From Acidulodesulfobacterium sp021802425 (GTDB taxonomy: Bacteria > SZUA-79 > Acidulodesulfobacterales > Acidulodesulfobacteraceae), in NCBI GenBank assembly GCA_021802425.1, contig JAJZXJ010000005.1, forward strand, positions 34,670 to 98,669: a stretch of DNA of 64,000 bases, given 5' to 3'. Shown here one piece after another: positions 27,164 through 35,196 of this stretch. Made by a program: the position numbers and the translations under genes. The notes under the pieces are model-generated. The model searched no databases. It was not told where the DNA came from and worked only from the letters and a program-made list of their open reading frames with translations. Position 1 is the stretch's first letter. The number at the start of each line of letters is the position of its first letter.

Positions 27164-29470
27164 CTAGAACGGTTGATTTAAACCAAGATAATACCTTACG
27201 CCGTATTCCGAACCTACGCCGCTTCCAAATGCCTTGGCGGCGTAAATACTTATCATTTCGGGATATATTCCGAAAAAATAGGTTTTAAAATGAATTCCAA
27301 GCCCGGCAAAACTGTAAAGCGGACCTTTATTAAAAACTGACGGAACTGTATCCCCTATTTTGCCCGCCCCCGAAATAACATCCGAGGTTATAGCCGTTAT
27401 ACTTAAAAGATTATTTAGCAGATTTATATTTAATCCCCTGTAAATATTTCTTCTGTAATCGACTTCCGCAATAAGGGTATCATTATTGATAAACGGAAAG
27501 CTGGCGGGCATCCCCATTATTCCGTTTATACCGCCGAGGTTATAGTCGAGCGCGGCGGGGACGCTGCCGAGCGCAAACACCCCGATTCCTCTGAACGCAA
27601 TTATATTGGATGCATCTATTGAAAAATTTTTAATATACCGCAATGTAAATTGGCTAAATGAAAACGGGGAAAAAATATTGGAATCGGCAATGTTATATGA
27701 AATATTAAACAAAGAACCGTATTCCGGATTCATATTGTAATCGATAGAATTATAAGCGTAGCCCAGACTAAATTCTGCCACCCTTTTTGGATTTCGGTAA
27801 ACAAAAGAATTGCCTAATGCTTCAGGGTTTATTTCCATAAGGTTTAACAATCCGAAAACAGACTGTTTATACATTTGCGATATAGGGAAAAACCTGCCGA
27901 TTTGATGAGAAAATCCTATGTTAAAACCCCTGTTGTAATAATTTTTGAACACGCCGAATAAAAGATTATTTCTATAGCTGAATCTTTTTGTCAGGGTAAG
28001 GTTTATATATCCTTCCGTTCTCCCGCTGTTCGGACTGATATTTCCGCCTGCGCCGCTCACAAAAGCGGTATAATAATCTTTTTTCTTCAAGTTTAAAAAT
28101 TCAGCCTTTATTTTCTTATAGGGAATAAGATTTAAATCGTTATTATAATAATAAACGCTGTTTTTTAATGCATGCGTGCGGGGAAAACCTGTAAAGTAAA
28201 GGTAAGAAAGAGGGAATATCGGGTGGTTTATGACGGTGTTGACCCCCTGAATAAAATTAAAATGCTTTAGAAATGTTTTTATATCTGGATTTTTTTTTGA
28301 ATATTTAATTAAAAATGCTTTAAAATTAATAAACGAAAGCCTTTGCAATCTTTGAGAATAAAAAGGATAACTGTTTTTGCTCACCTTTTCGATTGTTTTT
28401 TTGGAATTTATTAAATTTAAATAAATTATTCCTCTTATAAGGTTCAGTTTTTGGTATATGTAAAAGTTGGGAAATACGCCTGCAAACCGCGTGTTGACGA
28501 GAAGGGTGTTTGAGTGCAGCGGGGGTTTCAGCCATATGCTTCTTCTTAAATAGATATAAACAATGTTTATTCGGTTCAATTTTATTTTATAGAATTTGCT
28601 TAATAATCTTATTCCGTTATAAATTTTTTTATTTTTATTATTAAAATTACAAGGGTAAGGAGAGAAAAAATTTAACGATAAGGCATTTAAATGTAATTCC
28701 TTTTTTCTGAATTTTTTGGATAATATAATAGAAATGAAATTTGTGGTCCGGGCAACAATCAATCTATGCGTATAAATTTTTCCGTTAAAAAATGCTTCGT
28801 ATCCGTTTTTTATTGCTAAATTTATTTTAAAGCGGGTAAATACCTGAGGATTTGAGTTTTTATTTGCCGAAATATACGGATAAAAAGGGGCATTTAATAC
28901 TATTTCTTTTTTAAAATACCCGAAATTGCCAAACGCCTCGGGAATTTTTGTTTTAAATTTAATTTTAATTATATATAGCTTATATAATCTGTTTATTATA
29001 ATCTTTTCCGATAATTTATCTACGGTTATAAATCCTTTATCAAAAGTGTACGGATAAAGTTGATGAATATTATAGTCCCTTAAATGCTTCGGCTTTTTAT
29101 AAAAATTATTTGGATAAAGCATTAAATATAAATTAGCGGATAGCTTTACATATAATCCCTTAAGATTTTTAAATCTGCTGCCCGAATTTTTAATTTTATT
29201 TATGCGGCTACCGTTGCCGGTTCGAAAATTATTGTTAATCGGCCCGGCGCTTTGAATATTTTGAATATATTTGATGGTTTCCGTGCCTTTTATTATTTTC
29301 CTTAAAGGAATGATGAAGGCTTTTATGGCAATAGCTTGAGCGGGATTGATTATTTTTAATGTTTTAGCAAAAGAATAACCGCTTGAAAATATTAAAACAA
29401 AAATTATTAGGCAGCCGTAAAATGACATTTTTATAAATTTGTTATTTATGAAATTTATAAAAATTTGCAT
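27164..29470 (-). CDS. Predicted outer-membrane β-barrel protein, unknown function
   Basis: 768 residues. An N-terminal signal peptide is visible (FYGCLIIFVLIFSSGYSFAK). The first 450 residues are Lys/Asn/Ile/Tyr-rich with no recognised domain. The C-terminal 300 residues have alternating aromatic β-strands, DYRRNIYRGLNINLLNN and GVRYYLGLNQPF-type ends, with a terminal Phe, the usual signal for BAM-dependent insertion. The pattern faintly recalls BamA/surface-antigen barrels (GLGIHFKTY...), without visible POTRA repeats. It stands alone between cbpA and a divergent gene. Confidence 0.65.
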   Translation of the reverse strand: MQIFINFINNKFIKMSFYGCLIIFVLIFSSGYSFAKTLKIINPAQAIAIKAFIIPLRKIIKGTETIKYIQNIQSAGPINNNFRTGNGSRINKIKNSGSRFKNLKGLYVKLSANLYLMLYPNNFYKKPKHLRDYNIHQLYPYTFDKGFITVDKLSEKIIINRLYKLYIIKIKFKTKIPEAFGNFGYFKKEIVLNAPFYPYISANKNSNPQVFTRFKINLAIKNGYEAFFNGKIYTHRLIVARTTNFISIILSKKFRKKELHLNALSLNFFSPYPCNFNNKNKKIYNGIRLLSKFYKIKLNRINIVYIYLRRSIWLKPPLHSNTLLVNTRFAGVFPNFYIYQKLNLIRGIIYLNLINSKKTIEKVSKNSYPFYSQRLQRLSFINFKAFLIKYSKKNPDIKTFLKHFNFIQGVNTVINHPIFPLSYLYFTGFPRTHALKNSVYYYNNDLNLIPYKKIKAEFLNLKKKDYYTAFVSGAGGNISPNSGRTEGYINLTLTKRFSYRNNLLFGVFKNYYNRGFNIGFSHQIGRFFPISQMYKQSVFGLLNLMEINPEALGNSFVYRNPKRVAEFSLGYAYNSIDYNMNPEYGSLFNISYNIADSNIFSPFSFSQFTLRYIKNFSIDASNIIAFRGIGVFALGSVPAALDYNLGGINGIMGMPASFPFINNDTLIAEVDYRRNIYRGLNINLLNNLLSITAITSDVISGAGKIGDTVPSVFNKGPLYSFAGLGIHFKTYFFGIYPEMISIYAAKAFGSGVGSEYGVRYYLGLNQPF

Positions 29471-29590
29471 TGCTTTTATAATTTTAAAATTTTAGAAACG
29501 GTTGAAATTAAAAATTTAATAGCATATAATTTAACTTGCCTTGCATAGTTTAATAATATCCTAAAATCACAAAAAATAAAGGCTGTAAAA

Positions 29591-30073
29591 ATGAATGCTT
29601 CTTTTAAATTATCCGAAATTAAAGATGTCGTTATCAAAGATATTAAAAAACATATCGACGATAGGGGCTGGCTTGCCGAACTATACAGAAGCGACGAGAT
29701 TGACGGCTCAATCTTTCCGCAGATGGCCTATGTTTCTTTAACTATGCCCGATGTTAAAAGAGGGCCTCATGAACATGTTTTCCAAACGGATTATTTTTGC
29801 TTTTTGGGTCCTTCCGATTTTAAGATTATATTGTGGGATAACAGAAAAGATTCACCCACTTATCTCAATAAAATGGTATTATTTCTTGGAGAGAATAGAC
29901 CTGCCGCTCTTATCGTTCCTCCCGGCGTTGTTCACGCTTACAAAAATGCGGGCGGGAAAAACGGCTTAGTTATCAATGCCGCGAATAAGCTGTATGCCGG
30001 AAAAATGAAAAAAGAACAGGTAGATGAGATAAGGCATGAAAATGATGCCGGTACCGTCTTTGTCTTTGATTAA
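29591..30073 (+). CDS. RmlC-like cupin, dTDP-sugar 3,5-epimerase/isomerase family
   Basis: 160 residues. The cupin barrel shows DRGWLAELYRSDEI, KRGPHEHVFQTDYFCFL (metal/substrate His), and a later IVPPGVVHAYKNAGG. These resemble RmlC-type sugar epimerases (the catalytic His region is P-HEH). No other nucleotide-sugar genes are nearby, so the substrate is open. It is followed 10 bp later by the glyoxalase-like gene. Confidence 0.75.
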   Translation: MNASFKLSEIKDVVIKDIKKHIDDRGWLAELYRSDEIDGSIFPQMAYVSLTMPDVKRGPHEHVFQTDYFCFLGPSDFKIILWDNRKDSPTYLNKMVLFLGENRPAALIVPPGVVHAYKNAGGKNGLVINAANKLYAGKMKKEQVDEIRHENDAGTVFVFD

Positions 30074-30083
30074 ATTAAAAATA

Positions 30084-30467
30084 ATGAAATTTATACATTC
30101 TGCAATAAGAACAAACGATTTAAGCAAGTCTATCGATTTTTACGCTAAATTTTTTGGCTTTGCCGTAAGGGAAAAAAGATATATAGAGGCTCATAAAACT
30201 ACCTTAGTCTTCTTAAAAGATATAAAAACAGGCTTCGAAATTGAACTTATAACCGAAGATAATCCAAAGCAAATTAACCCGTGCGAAAATTCCTTTGCCC
30301 ATTTTGCATTTCAAACGGATGACATTGACGGGGATGTCGAAAAAATGAAAAAAGACGGCGCGGTTTTTTCGAGAGACCCTTTTTATTCGATGGATAAGAG
30401 CATGAAAATTGCCTTTCTGAATGATCCAAACGGGATTATGGTAGAGCTTATAGAGTATTTGAAATAA
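30084..30467 (+). CDS. Glyoxalase/VOC family protein (lactoylglutathione lyase-like)
   Basis: 127 residues from ATG 30084 (MKFIHSAIRTNDLSKSIDFY); an upstream ATG at 30036 would overlap the preceding gene. The vicinal-oxygen-chelate fold is clear: His in FIHSAIRT, Glu in GFEIELI, His in FAHFAFQT and Glu in GIMVELIEY are the four expected metal ligands of glyoxalase I. It could detoxify methylglyoxal with a thiol cofactor; an alternative VOC reaction cannot be excluded. A strong hairpin starts right after its stop. Confidence 0.85.
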   Translation: MKFIHSAIRTNDLSKSIDFYAKFFGFAVREKRYIEAHKTTLVFLKDIKTGFEIELITEDNPKQINPCENSFAHFAFQTDDIDGDVEKMKKDGAVFSRDPFYSMDKSMKIAFLNDPNGIMVELIEYLK

Positions 30468-30509
30468 GCTCACCGGACTTCCTTAACTTGATAAAGAAGG
30501 CCGGTGAGC
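30468..30509. terminator. Strong hairpin between convergent genes
   Basis: GCTCACCGG (30468-30476) pairs perfectly with CCGGTGAGC (30501-30509), with an inner CTTC/GAAG extension. It begins one base after the glyoxalase stop and lies 20 bp past the end of the minus-strand small peptide gene. On the minus strand the stem is followed by TTATTT, so it probably ends the peptide mRNA; on the plus strand there is no T run. Confidence 0.65.
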
Positions 30510-30528
30510 AAAGTAGCGCCAACTGCGC

Positions 30529-30648
30529 TTATTTGCAGGATTTTCAAGAATAGCACGAATCCTTAATCCCGTAGCCATCCATGATTAAACTGTAAAATTC
30601 TTCGGCGGGGATTTCCTGAAATAGCGGGGCTTCATAAACCTTTTTCAT
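30529..30648 (-). CDS. Small Cys-rich RiPP-like precursor peptide, possible selenopeptide
   Basis: Too short for usual gene finding. ATG 30648 is preceded at 8 nt by TAAGGAGGTGA, an 11-nt perfect match to the 16S 3' end, and by TATAAT at 30681-30676. The frame gives 34 residues starting MKKVYEAPLFQEIP and ending GIKDSCYS before TGA (30546-30544). If that TGA is selenocysteine, the frame goes on KSCK to TAA (30529), giving C-x2-U-x2-C. A small hairpin (AGCGC-AGTTG-GCGCT, 30529-30515) begins 14 nt after the TGA. The acidic leader plus a Cys-rich tip resembles precursors of modified peptides; I recall radical-SAM 'selenobiotic' peptides as the nearest described idea. No maturase or exporter is adjacent. 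Confidence 0.6.
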
Positions 30649-30675
30649 AAATTTCACCTCCTTATTTTTTTGTTT

Positions 30676-30681
30676 ATTATA
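30676..30681 (-). promoter_or_regulatory. -10 element (TATAAT) for the small peptide gene
   Basis: A consensus TATAAT on the minus strand, followed about 15 nt later by the Shine-Dalgarno of the peptide gene. No good -35 is seen at 16-18 bp; AT-rich sequence with a TG four to five bases off the ideal extended position lies upstream. The 5' leader would be only about 20 nt. Confidence 0.4.
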
Positions 30682-30748
30682 AAGTTTATCACAGGATTAA
30701 AATTTTTCAATTTTATAAAATTTATCAAAAGGGTTTATAAAAAAGGTA

Positions 30749-30776
30749 TTGATTTTTTTTTAAATAATGATATAAG
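30749..30776 (+). promoter_or_regulatory. Putative promoter of pal
   Basis: TTGATT (30749-30754), 16-bp spacer, TATAAG (30771-30776). It would give pal a 5' leader of about 175 nt. That leader contains a possible 23-codon mini-ORF starting GTG at 30836 behind AAGGAG and ending TAG at 30907; whether it is translated is unknown. Confidence 0.45.
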
Positions 30777-30959
30777 TATGATATATGTGAAATTGATGGG
30801 ATATTTTATTCAACCTTAATTTACCAAGGAGAGTGGTGCGTTTAATTTTTGATTTTGTTAATAATTGCCTTCAATCCAATTTAATTTTTAATTCAATTAG
30901 TTTTTAGGGCCTAAAAGTTTTTAAAATTTAAAATTAATTTTTAAAGGAGAAAATTTACA

Positions 30960-31520
30960 ATGAACAAAAAAACAAAGATTGGTTTATCAATTCTTGGTTT
31001 AGTTTTTGGCGTTTCTGCCGTTCTTTCGGGTTGCGCCCCTAAGGTAACCAAAACTACTTCAAGCGCTTTGCCCCCGGCACAAAAACCTGCCGTTGCCGTT
31101 TCGCCCAAAGTTACGCCTAAGGTTGCACAGCAAGTTCCGTCATACGCCAAAGAGTACCCCTGGCTTGCAAGTTATGACATTCAGGCAAACTCAAACAATA
31201 TTCATTTTGCCTTCGATAAATCTATTCTCACTCCGCTTGCCAAGATGGTACTTAAAAAAGACGCAATCTATCTTAAGTATAATCCAGGTGAAGTTATTCA
31301 AATACAGGGCAATTGCGATAGAAGAGGTTCTGAGGCCTATAACCTCGCGCTCGGCTGGAGAAGGGCAAATGCCGCAAAGGCATATCTTGAGGATCTCGGC
31401 GTAGCCGCAGACAGGCTTAAGACCATAAGCTACGGTAAAGAAAGACCGTTATGCAAGGCGCATACGAGGGTATGCTATGCCATTAACAGAAGGGATCATT
31501 TTGTAGCCGTTTCAAAGTAA
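30960..31520 (+). CDS. pal: Peptidoglycan-associated lipoprotein (OmpA/Pal family)
   Basis: 186 residues; AAAGGAG about 9 nt before ATG. Signal peptide with lipobox LSGC, Pro/Lys/Val-rich linker (about 30-70), then an OmpA-C domain: NNIHFAFDKSILTPLAKMVL, IQIQGNCDRRGSEAYNLALGWRRANAAKAYLEDLGV, the peptidoglycan-binding Asp and Arg included. It should tether the outer membrane to the cell wall. The tol genes are not nearby. A bidirectional terminator follows. Confidence 0.92.
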   Translation: MNKKTKIGLSILGLVFGVSAVLSGCAPKVTKTTSSALPPAQKPAVAVSPKVTPKVAQQVPSYAKEYPWLASYDIQANSNNIHFAFDKSILTPLAKMVLKKDAIYLKYNPGEVIQIQGNCDRRGSEAYNLALGWRRANAAKAYLEDLGVAADRLKTISYGKERPLCKAHTRVCYAINRRDHFVAVSK

Positions 31521-31563
31521 AGCCTTGCGTATTCCGCATATTCTAATACGCCGGATAAATTAT

Positions 31564-31608
31564 AAAATAAAAAGCCCTAAATATTAAATATTTAGGGCTT
31601 TTTATTTT
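31564..31608. terminator. Bidirectional terminator between pal and bioC
   Basis: A 45-bp inverted repeat with one central base: AAAAAGCCCTAAATATT and its complement AATATTTAGGGCTTTTT with A/T tails on both sides. It serves the convergent pal (+) and bioC (-) genes and overlaps the bioC stop codon. Confidence 0.88.
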
Positions 31609-32528
31609 TCATTAGTTTTTTTTAGCACCAAATAAGCAATTTTATAAGTAGCATAAACTTTATCGTCACAATTAAGGTAGCATTTATCGTAGATATTTAA
31701 AATCCGCTTCAATAAGCCATGCGGCATTTTTCCGGCGTCAAGAGCATTTTTGGCTCCGAGCATGTTCATTCTTTTTAGTAATAGCAGAGAAGAATCCGCA
31801 GTTTCGACATATTCAAATACTTTGGAGTCTATTATTTTTAAACCGGATTTATTTATTTCTTTTTCCGTATAAGTTAGACATGGAAATTTATGAAGTTTAA
31901 AACCTTCGGTTTTAAACTTGCCGGGTTCGTTCCCCGTCGTTCCCCGTCTTTCAATTAAGGCATCTTGAAGGCATTCGGACAGCTCCGTTAATGTTCCGGA
32001 ACTTAAAAAAGACAAGATAACGATGCCTTCATCTTTTAATGCAGATTTAACCGAATTTAAGAAATGTCCGGCATTATTTAACCAGTGAAGCGTCATATTA
32101 GAAAATATTATGTCGAATTTTTTATTTTTTAGCGGCAAAAATTCGGCGTCGGCGCAAATTAAGAAGGCATTATTAGTATCGCGGGAAGTTGAAAATTTTT
32201 GTTTTGCCTTCTTGAGAAGTCCGATTGCAAAATCAAGCCCGTAATAATTAAATTGCCGGTTTGAAATAGCTTCATTAATGGCGAAATATCCCTGTCCCGT
32301 CCCGCATCCTATATCTAATATGTGTTTTGGCGGCTTAGATGCATTATTTTTATTTAAATAATTTTTTATCGTTCGGGATGCCATTTCAAGGGTTAAATTA
32401 TGATAAGAGGTAAAACTGTCGTAATTTGCGGCATTTGAGAAATTTCTTTTTACTTTCTTTTTATTTATTTTGTGTGCATTTACTTTCTCCGTGCCTTCTA
32501 TATTACCTTGATTCGTAATTATTCCCAT
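31602..32528 (-). CDS. bioC: Malonyl-ACP O-methyltransferase BioC
   Basis: 308 residues. Class I SAM methyltransferase: motif I ILDIGCGTGQGYFAI, a conserved acidic loop (YYGLDFAIG), and DIIFSNMTLHWLNN. The N-terminal FSNAANYDSFTSYHNLTLEMASRTI is the BioC signature (F..AA..Y). It masks malonyl-ACP as a methyl ester to start pimelate synthesis. Its start overlaps the end of bioF by 10 bp, so the pair is co-transcribed; bioB lies about 6 kb away. No BioH esterase gene is seen here. Confidence 0.88.
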   Translation of the reverse strand: MGIITNQGNIEGTEKVNAHKINKKKVKRNFSNAANYDSFTSYHNLTLEMASRTIKNYLNKNNASKPPKHILDIGCGTGQGYFAINEAISNRQFNYYGLDFAIGLLKKAKQKFSTSRDTNNAFLICADAEFLPLKNKKFDIIFSNMTLHWLNNAGHFLNSVKSALKDEGIVILSFLSSGTLTELSECLQDALIERRGTTGNEPGKFKTEGFKLHKFPCLTYTEKEINKSGLKIIDSKVFEYVETADSSLLLLKRMNMLGAKNALDAGKMPHGLLKRILNIYDKCYLNCDDKVYATYKIAYLVLKKTNEK

Positions 32529-33751
32529 GTTTGTTCCACAACTTTTACGAGATTTTTTAATACATTTTTAAGATTTGCAAAATCAATGGACGCATTTACA
32601 CCCAGCCTTAATCTTGCGCTCCCCTTCGCGACCGTGGGGTATCTTACGGCTTTGAGATAGATTCCGTCTTTCAAAAGTTTTTTTTCTATCTTAACGGCGT
32701 TTTCTTCGTTCCCGATCAGAACGGGAATTATATGAGTAGTAGAATTCAATATATTTAATCCCGAGTTTTTTAAAAAATTCCTTGCAAATTCCGAATAGTT
32801 TTGCAAAGTTTTAACTATTTCGGGATTTTCTTTTATAATATTTAGCGCTTCAAGGCTTGCCGCGGCGGATGACGGGGGTATGCCCGTCGAAAATATAAAA
32901 GACCTGCTAAAATTAATTAAGTATTCGATAATCAAACGGTTGGAAAGGACGAAAGCTCCGTTAGACGCTAATGCCTTACCAAGCGTTCCCACGATTATAT
33001 CCGGCTTTACTTCATGAAAATCAACGCTGCCGCCGCCTTTATTTCCTATGGTTCCGGTTGCGTGCGCATCGTCTATAACGCTTACGGCATCATATTTTTT
33101 TGCGATGTTTAAGATGCCCCGTAAATCGGGGGTATCTCCGTCCATGCTGAAGACCCCCTCGGTTATAATAAGTTTTATTTCTTTATCTTTTTGGCTCTCT
33201 AATATATTATTTAAATGGCATAAATCATTATGTTTAAAGCTTTTAAATTTAACCTTAGCGCCTAAAACTCCATCGACTATCGATGCATGGGATAACTCAT
33301 CGAAAGCTATAAAGGTTTTGAGAGGGGATATATTTGACAGTGCCTTTATAGTGCCGATATTAGCCTGATAGCCTGATGGATATAGCATGCATCTTTCATA
33401 GCCGCCTTTAAATTCGCACAGCAAATCCTCAAGGTTTCTATGGGGCAGGGTATGGCCATATATCAGGAAAGAAGAAGAACTTGAAGTTCCGTAAATATCG
33501 ATAGCTTTTTTAGCCGAGTTCTTTATTCTTTCGCTCGAAGAAAGCCCGAGGTAGTCATTTGTTGCAAGATTAACAAACCCCGTGTTATAATCTAATTGGG
33601 GGTTAATGTCCGGAATTTGGCTAAGTTCTTTATTAAAATAAAAACAGGATTCAGTGCCTTTGCGGGTAAAATTAAACTCGGGTATTTTTCTATAAAGTCC
33701 GAGCTTTCTGTTTTCTTCGAGCTTTTTGGAAATTAAATCTAATATAGGCAT
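32519..33751 (-). CDS. bioF: 8-amino-7-oxononanoate synthase
   Basis: 410 residues, PLP-dependent α-oxoamine synthase. FVNLATNDYLGLSSSERI at the N-terminus, MLYPSGYQANIGTI, VIDDAHATGTIG (Asp for the PLP ring), and IVGTLGKALASNGAFV with the Schiff-base Lys. It condenses pimeloyl-ACP with alanine. It is followed by the overlapping bioC. The early residues 20-45 are a little longer than typical. KBL, a related enzyme, is unlikely given the bioC partner. Confidence 0.92.
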   Translation of the reverse strand: MPILDLISKKLEENRKLGLYRKIPEFNFTRKGTESCFYFNKELSQIPDINPQLDYNTGFVNLATNDYLGLSSSERIKNSAKKAIDIYGTSSSSSFLIYGHTLPHRNLEDLLCEFKGGYERCMLYPSGYQANIGTIKALSNISPLKTFIAFDELSHASIVDGVLGAKVKFKSFKHNDLCHLNNILESQKDKEIKLIITEGVFSMDGDTPDLRGILNIAKKYDAVSVIDDAHATGTIGNKGGGSVDFHEVKPDIIVGTLGKALASNGAFVLSNRLIIEYLINFSRSFIFSTGIPPSSAAASLEALNIIKENPEIVKTLQNYSEFARNFLKNSGLNILNSTTHIIPVLIGNEENAVKIEKKLLKDGIYLKAVRYPTVAKGSARLRLGVNASIDFANLKNVLKNLVKVVEQTWE

Positions 33752-33842
33752 CGCTTTTTGCTATGATAACATATTTATAAATATTTATAAATATGTTAAA
33801 TCGTTAAATTGCCGAACTTTATTTTAAAATTTATTTAAAATT

Positions 33843-34604
33843 ATGAAAAAGGCTTTTGAATTAACGGCAATAGATTTATATCCCGAAATTATGAACATAT
33901 ACGGGGACAGGGGGAATGTTCTTTATTTTAGATACAGGGCGTCCATGTACGGAATCAGCCTGAAAATCGAAAATATTTCATTAGAAAAGGTTTTAAGGGC
34001 AGATAATATGGATATTATTTTTATGGGCGGCGGACAGGATGCGGAGCAGGCTTTGATTTACGACGATTTTATAAAAAATAAAAAAAATATATTAAAAGAA
34101 GCATTGGACAGGCATATAATAATGCTTGCCGTTTGCGGCAGTTACCAGCTTTTGTGCGATTATTATAAGTCCTCTGCCGGTAAAATTATCGAAGGTATTT
34201 CCCTGTTTAAAGGTTATACGGAGGCTAAAAGCCCAAGGCTGACAGGGAATATCGCGATAAAATTTAACGATACGGTTGCGGTCGGTTTCGAAAATCATGG
34301 CGGCAGGACATATTTAGAAGAAACCCAAAAACCTTTCGGAACTGTTTTGCGCGGATTCGGCAATAACGGGGAAGATAAAACGGAAGGGGCAAGAACCGAT
34401 AACTTTTTCGGCACATATTTACATGGAAGTTTTTTACCTAAAAATTTTGTTTTTTGCGACTATTTAATAGATATTGCACTAAAAAACAGATACAATATTT
34501 CGCTTGACGAGGTCATCGAAATAAACCGCGTTAAAATCGATAACAGTTTTGAAATAAATGCAAGAAAAGATATTAAAGAGTTGAGCGGTTTTATATCTAT
34601 GTAA
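33843..34604 (+). CDS. gatD: GatD-like lipid II glutamine amidotransferase subunit
   Basis: 253 residues. Class I triad-type glutaminase of the CobB/CobQ type: LTAIDLYPEIMNIYGDRGNVLYFRYRA is the GatD-like N-terminus, IIFMGGGQDAEQ follows, the nucleophile Cys is in AVCGSYQLL near residue 98, and GFENHGGRTYL plus a His in GTYLHGSFLPKN complete the active site. GatD supplies ammonia to MurT, encoded about 4.2 kb downstream, to amidate the D-Glu of lipid II. The first Gly of the usual CGGYQ nucleophile elbow is kept but the next is Ser (CGSYQ). No Shine-Dalgarno is obvious. Confidence 0.85.
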   Translation: MKKAFELTAIDLYPEIMNIYGDRGNVLYFRYRASMYGISLKIENISLEKVLRADNMDIIFMGGGQDAEQALIYDDFIKNKKNILKEALDRHIIMLAVCGSYQLLCDYYKSSAGKIIEGISLFKGYTEAKSPRLTGNIAIKFNDTVAVGFENHGGRTYLEETQKPFGTVLRGFGNNGEDKTEGARTDNFFGTYLHGSFLPKNFVFCDYLIDIALKNRYNISLDEVIEINRVKIDNSFEINARKDIKELSGFISM

Positions 34605-34642
34605 TGTAATATGCCGCATATATAAATTGTAAATTTATCGTT

Positions 34643-35050
34643 CTATTGTTTTCTTTTGCTTTTATATGCGGTCTTAACGACGGTATCAAGTCCGCCCCTG
34701 GATTCGAATCTTGCTTCGACCTCCATAGACTTAGGTTTAAGCAATTTACTTAAATCGTTTATAATTCTGTTTACTGCGTGTTCTTGCAGTATTCCGACAT
34801 TTCTAAAGGATAAAAGGTAGTATTTTAGGGATTTCATCTCGACTAATTTTTTAAAAGGGATATATGTAATTAAGAGTTCGGCAGTATCGGGAAGCCCTGT
34901 CCACGGACAAACCGAGGCAAATTCTTTGGTTCTTATGGTTACCGAGGTATCGCTTGCTGGGTATTCAAAGTCCATAGTTTCTAAAATATCCAAATCGATA
35001 TTATCTTCGGTCAAAACATCGAATCTTTTTTTTAAGTATTTATCTTTCAT
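34643..35050 (-). CDS. queF: 7-cyano-7-deazaguanine reductase (QueF)
   Basis: 135 residues, the short unimodular form. FASVCPWTGLPDTAEL carries the catalytic Cys and Asp, EMKSLKYYLLSFRNVGILQEHAVNRI the substrate-binding Glu/Ser/Lys. It reduces preQ0 to preQ1 with NADPH in queuosine synthesis. It is a single gene on the minus strand with no other que gene nearby. Confidence 0.94.
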   Translation of the reverse strand: MKDKYLKKRFDVLTEDNIDLDILETMDFEYPASDTSVTIRTKEFASVCPWTGLPDTAELLITYIPFKKLVEMKSLKYYLLSFRNVGILQEHAVNRIINDLSKLLKPKSMEVEARFESRGGLDTVVKTAYKSKRKQ

Positions 35051-35196
35051 TTTCTTGATTTGATTTAATTTTATTTAAATTTATATCGTTTTTTATTTGA
35101 TATAATAGGTTTCTTTATTTTATAATAGCTAAAGCGCGCATATATGCCTTTGATATTTTACTACATTTATCTGAACCATTACAATTATTTTATTAT

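Noticed and set aside
30544..30648. Peptide gene as a mere chance ORF
   Set aside because: An 11-nt Shine-Dalgarno at ideal distance, a TATAAT and a following hairpin are unlikely together by chance; kept as a gene, with the Sec reading left open.
30778..30819. 13-codon ORF starting ATG 30778 before pal
   Set aside because: No Shine-Dalgarno and overlaps the likely promoter/start region; probably chance.
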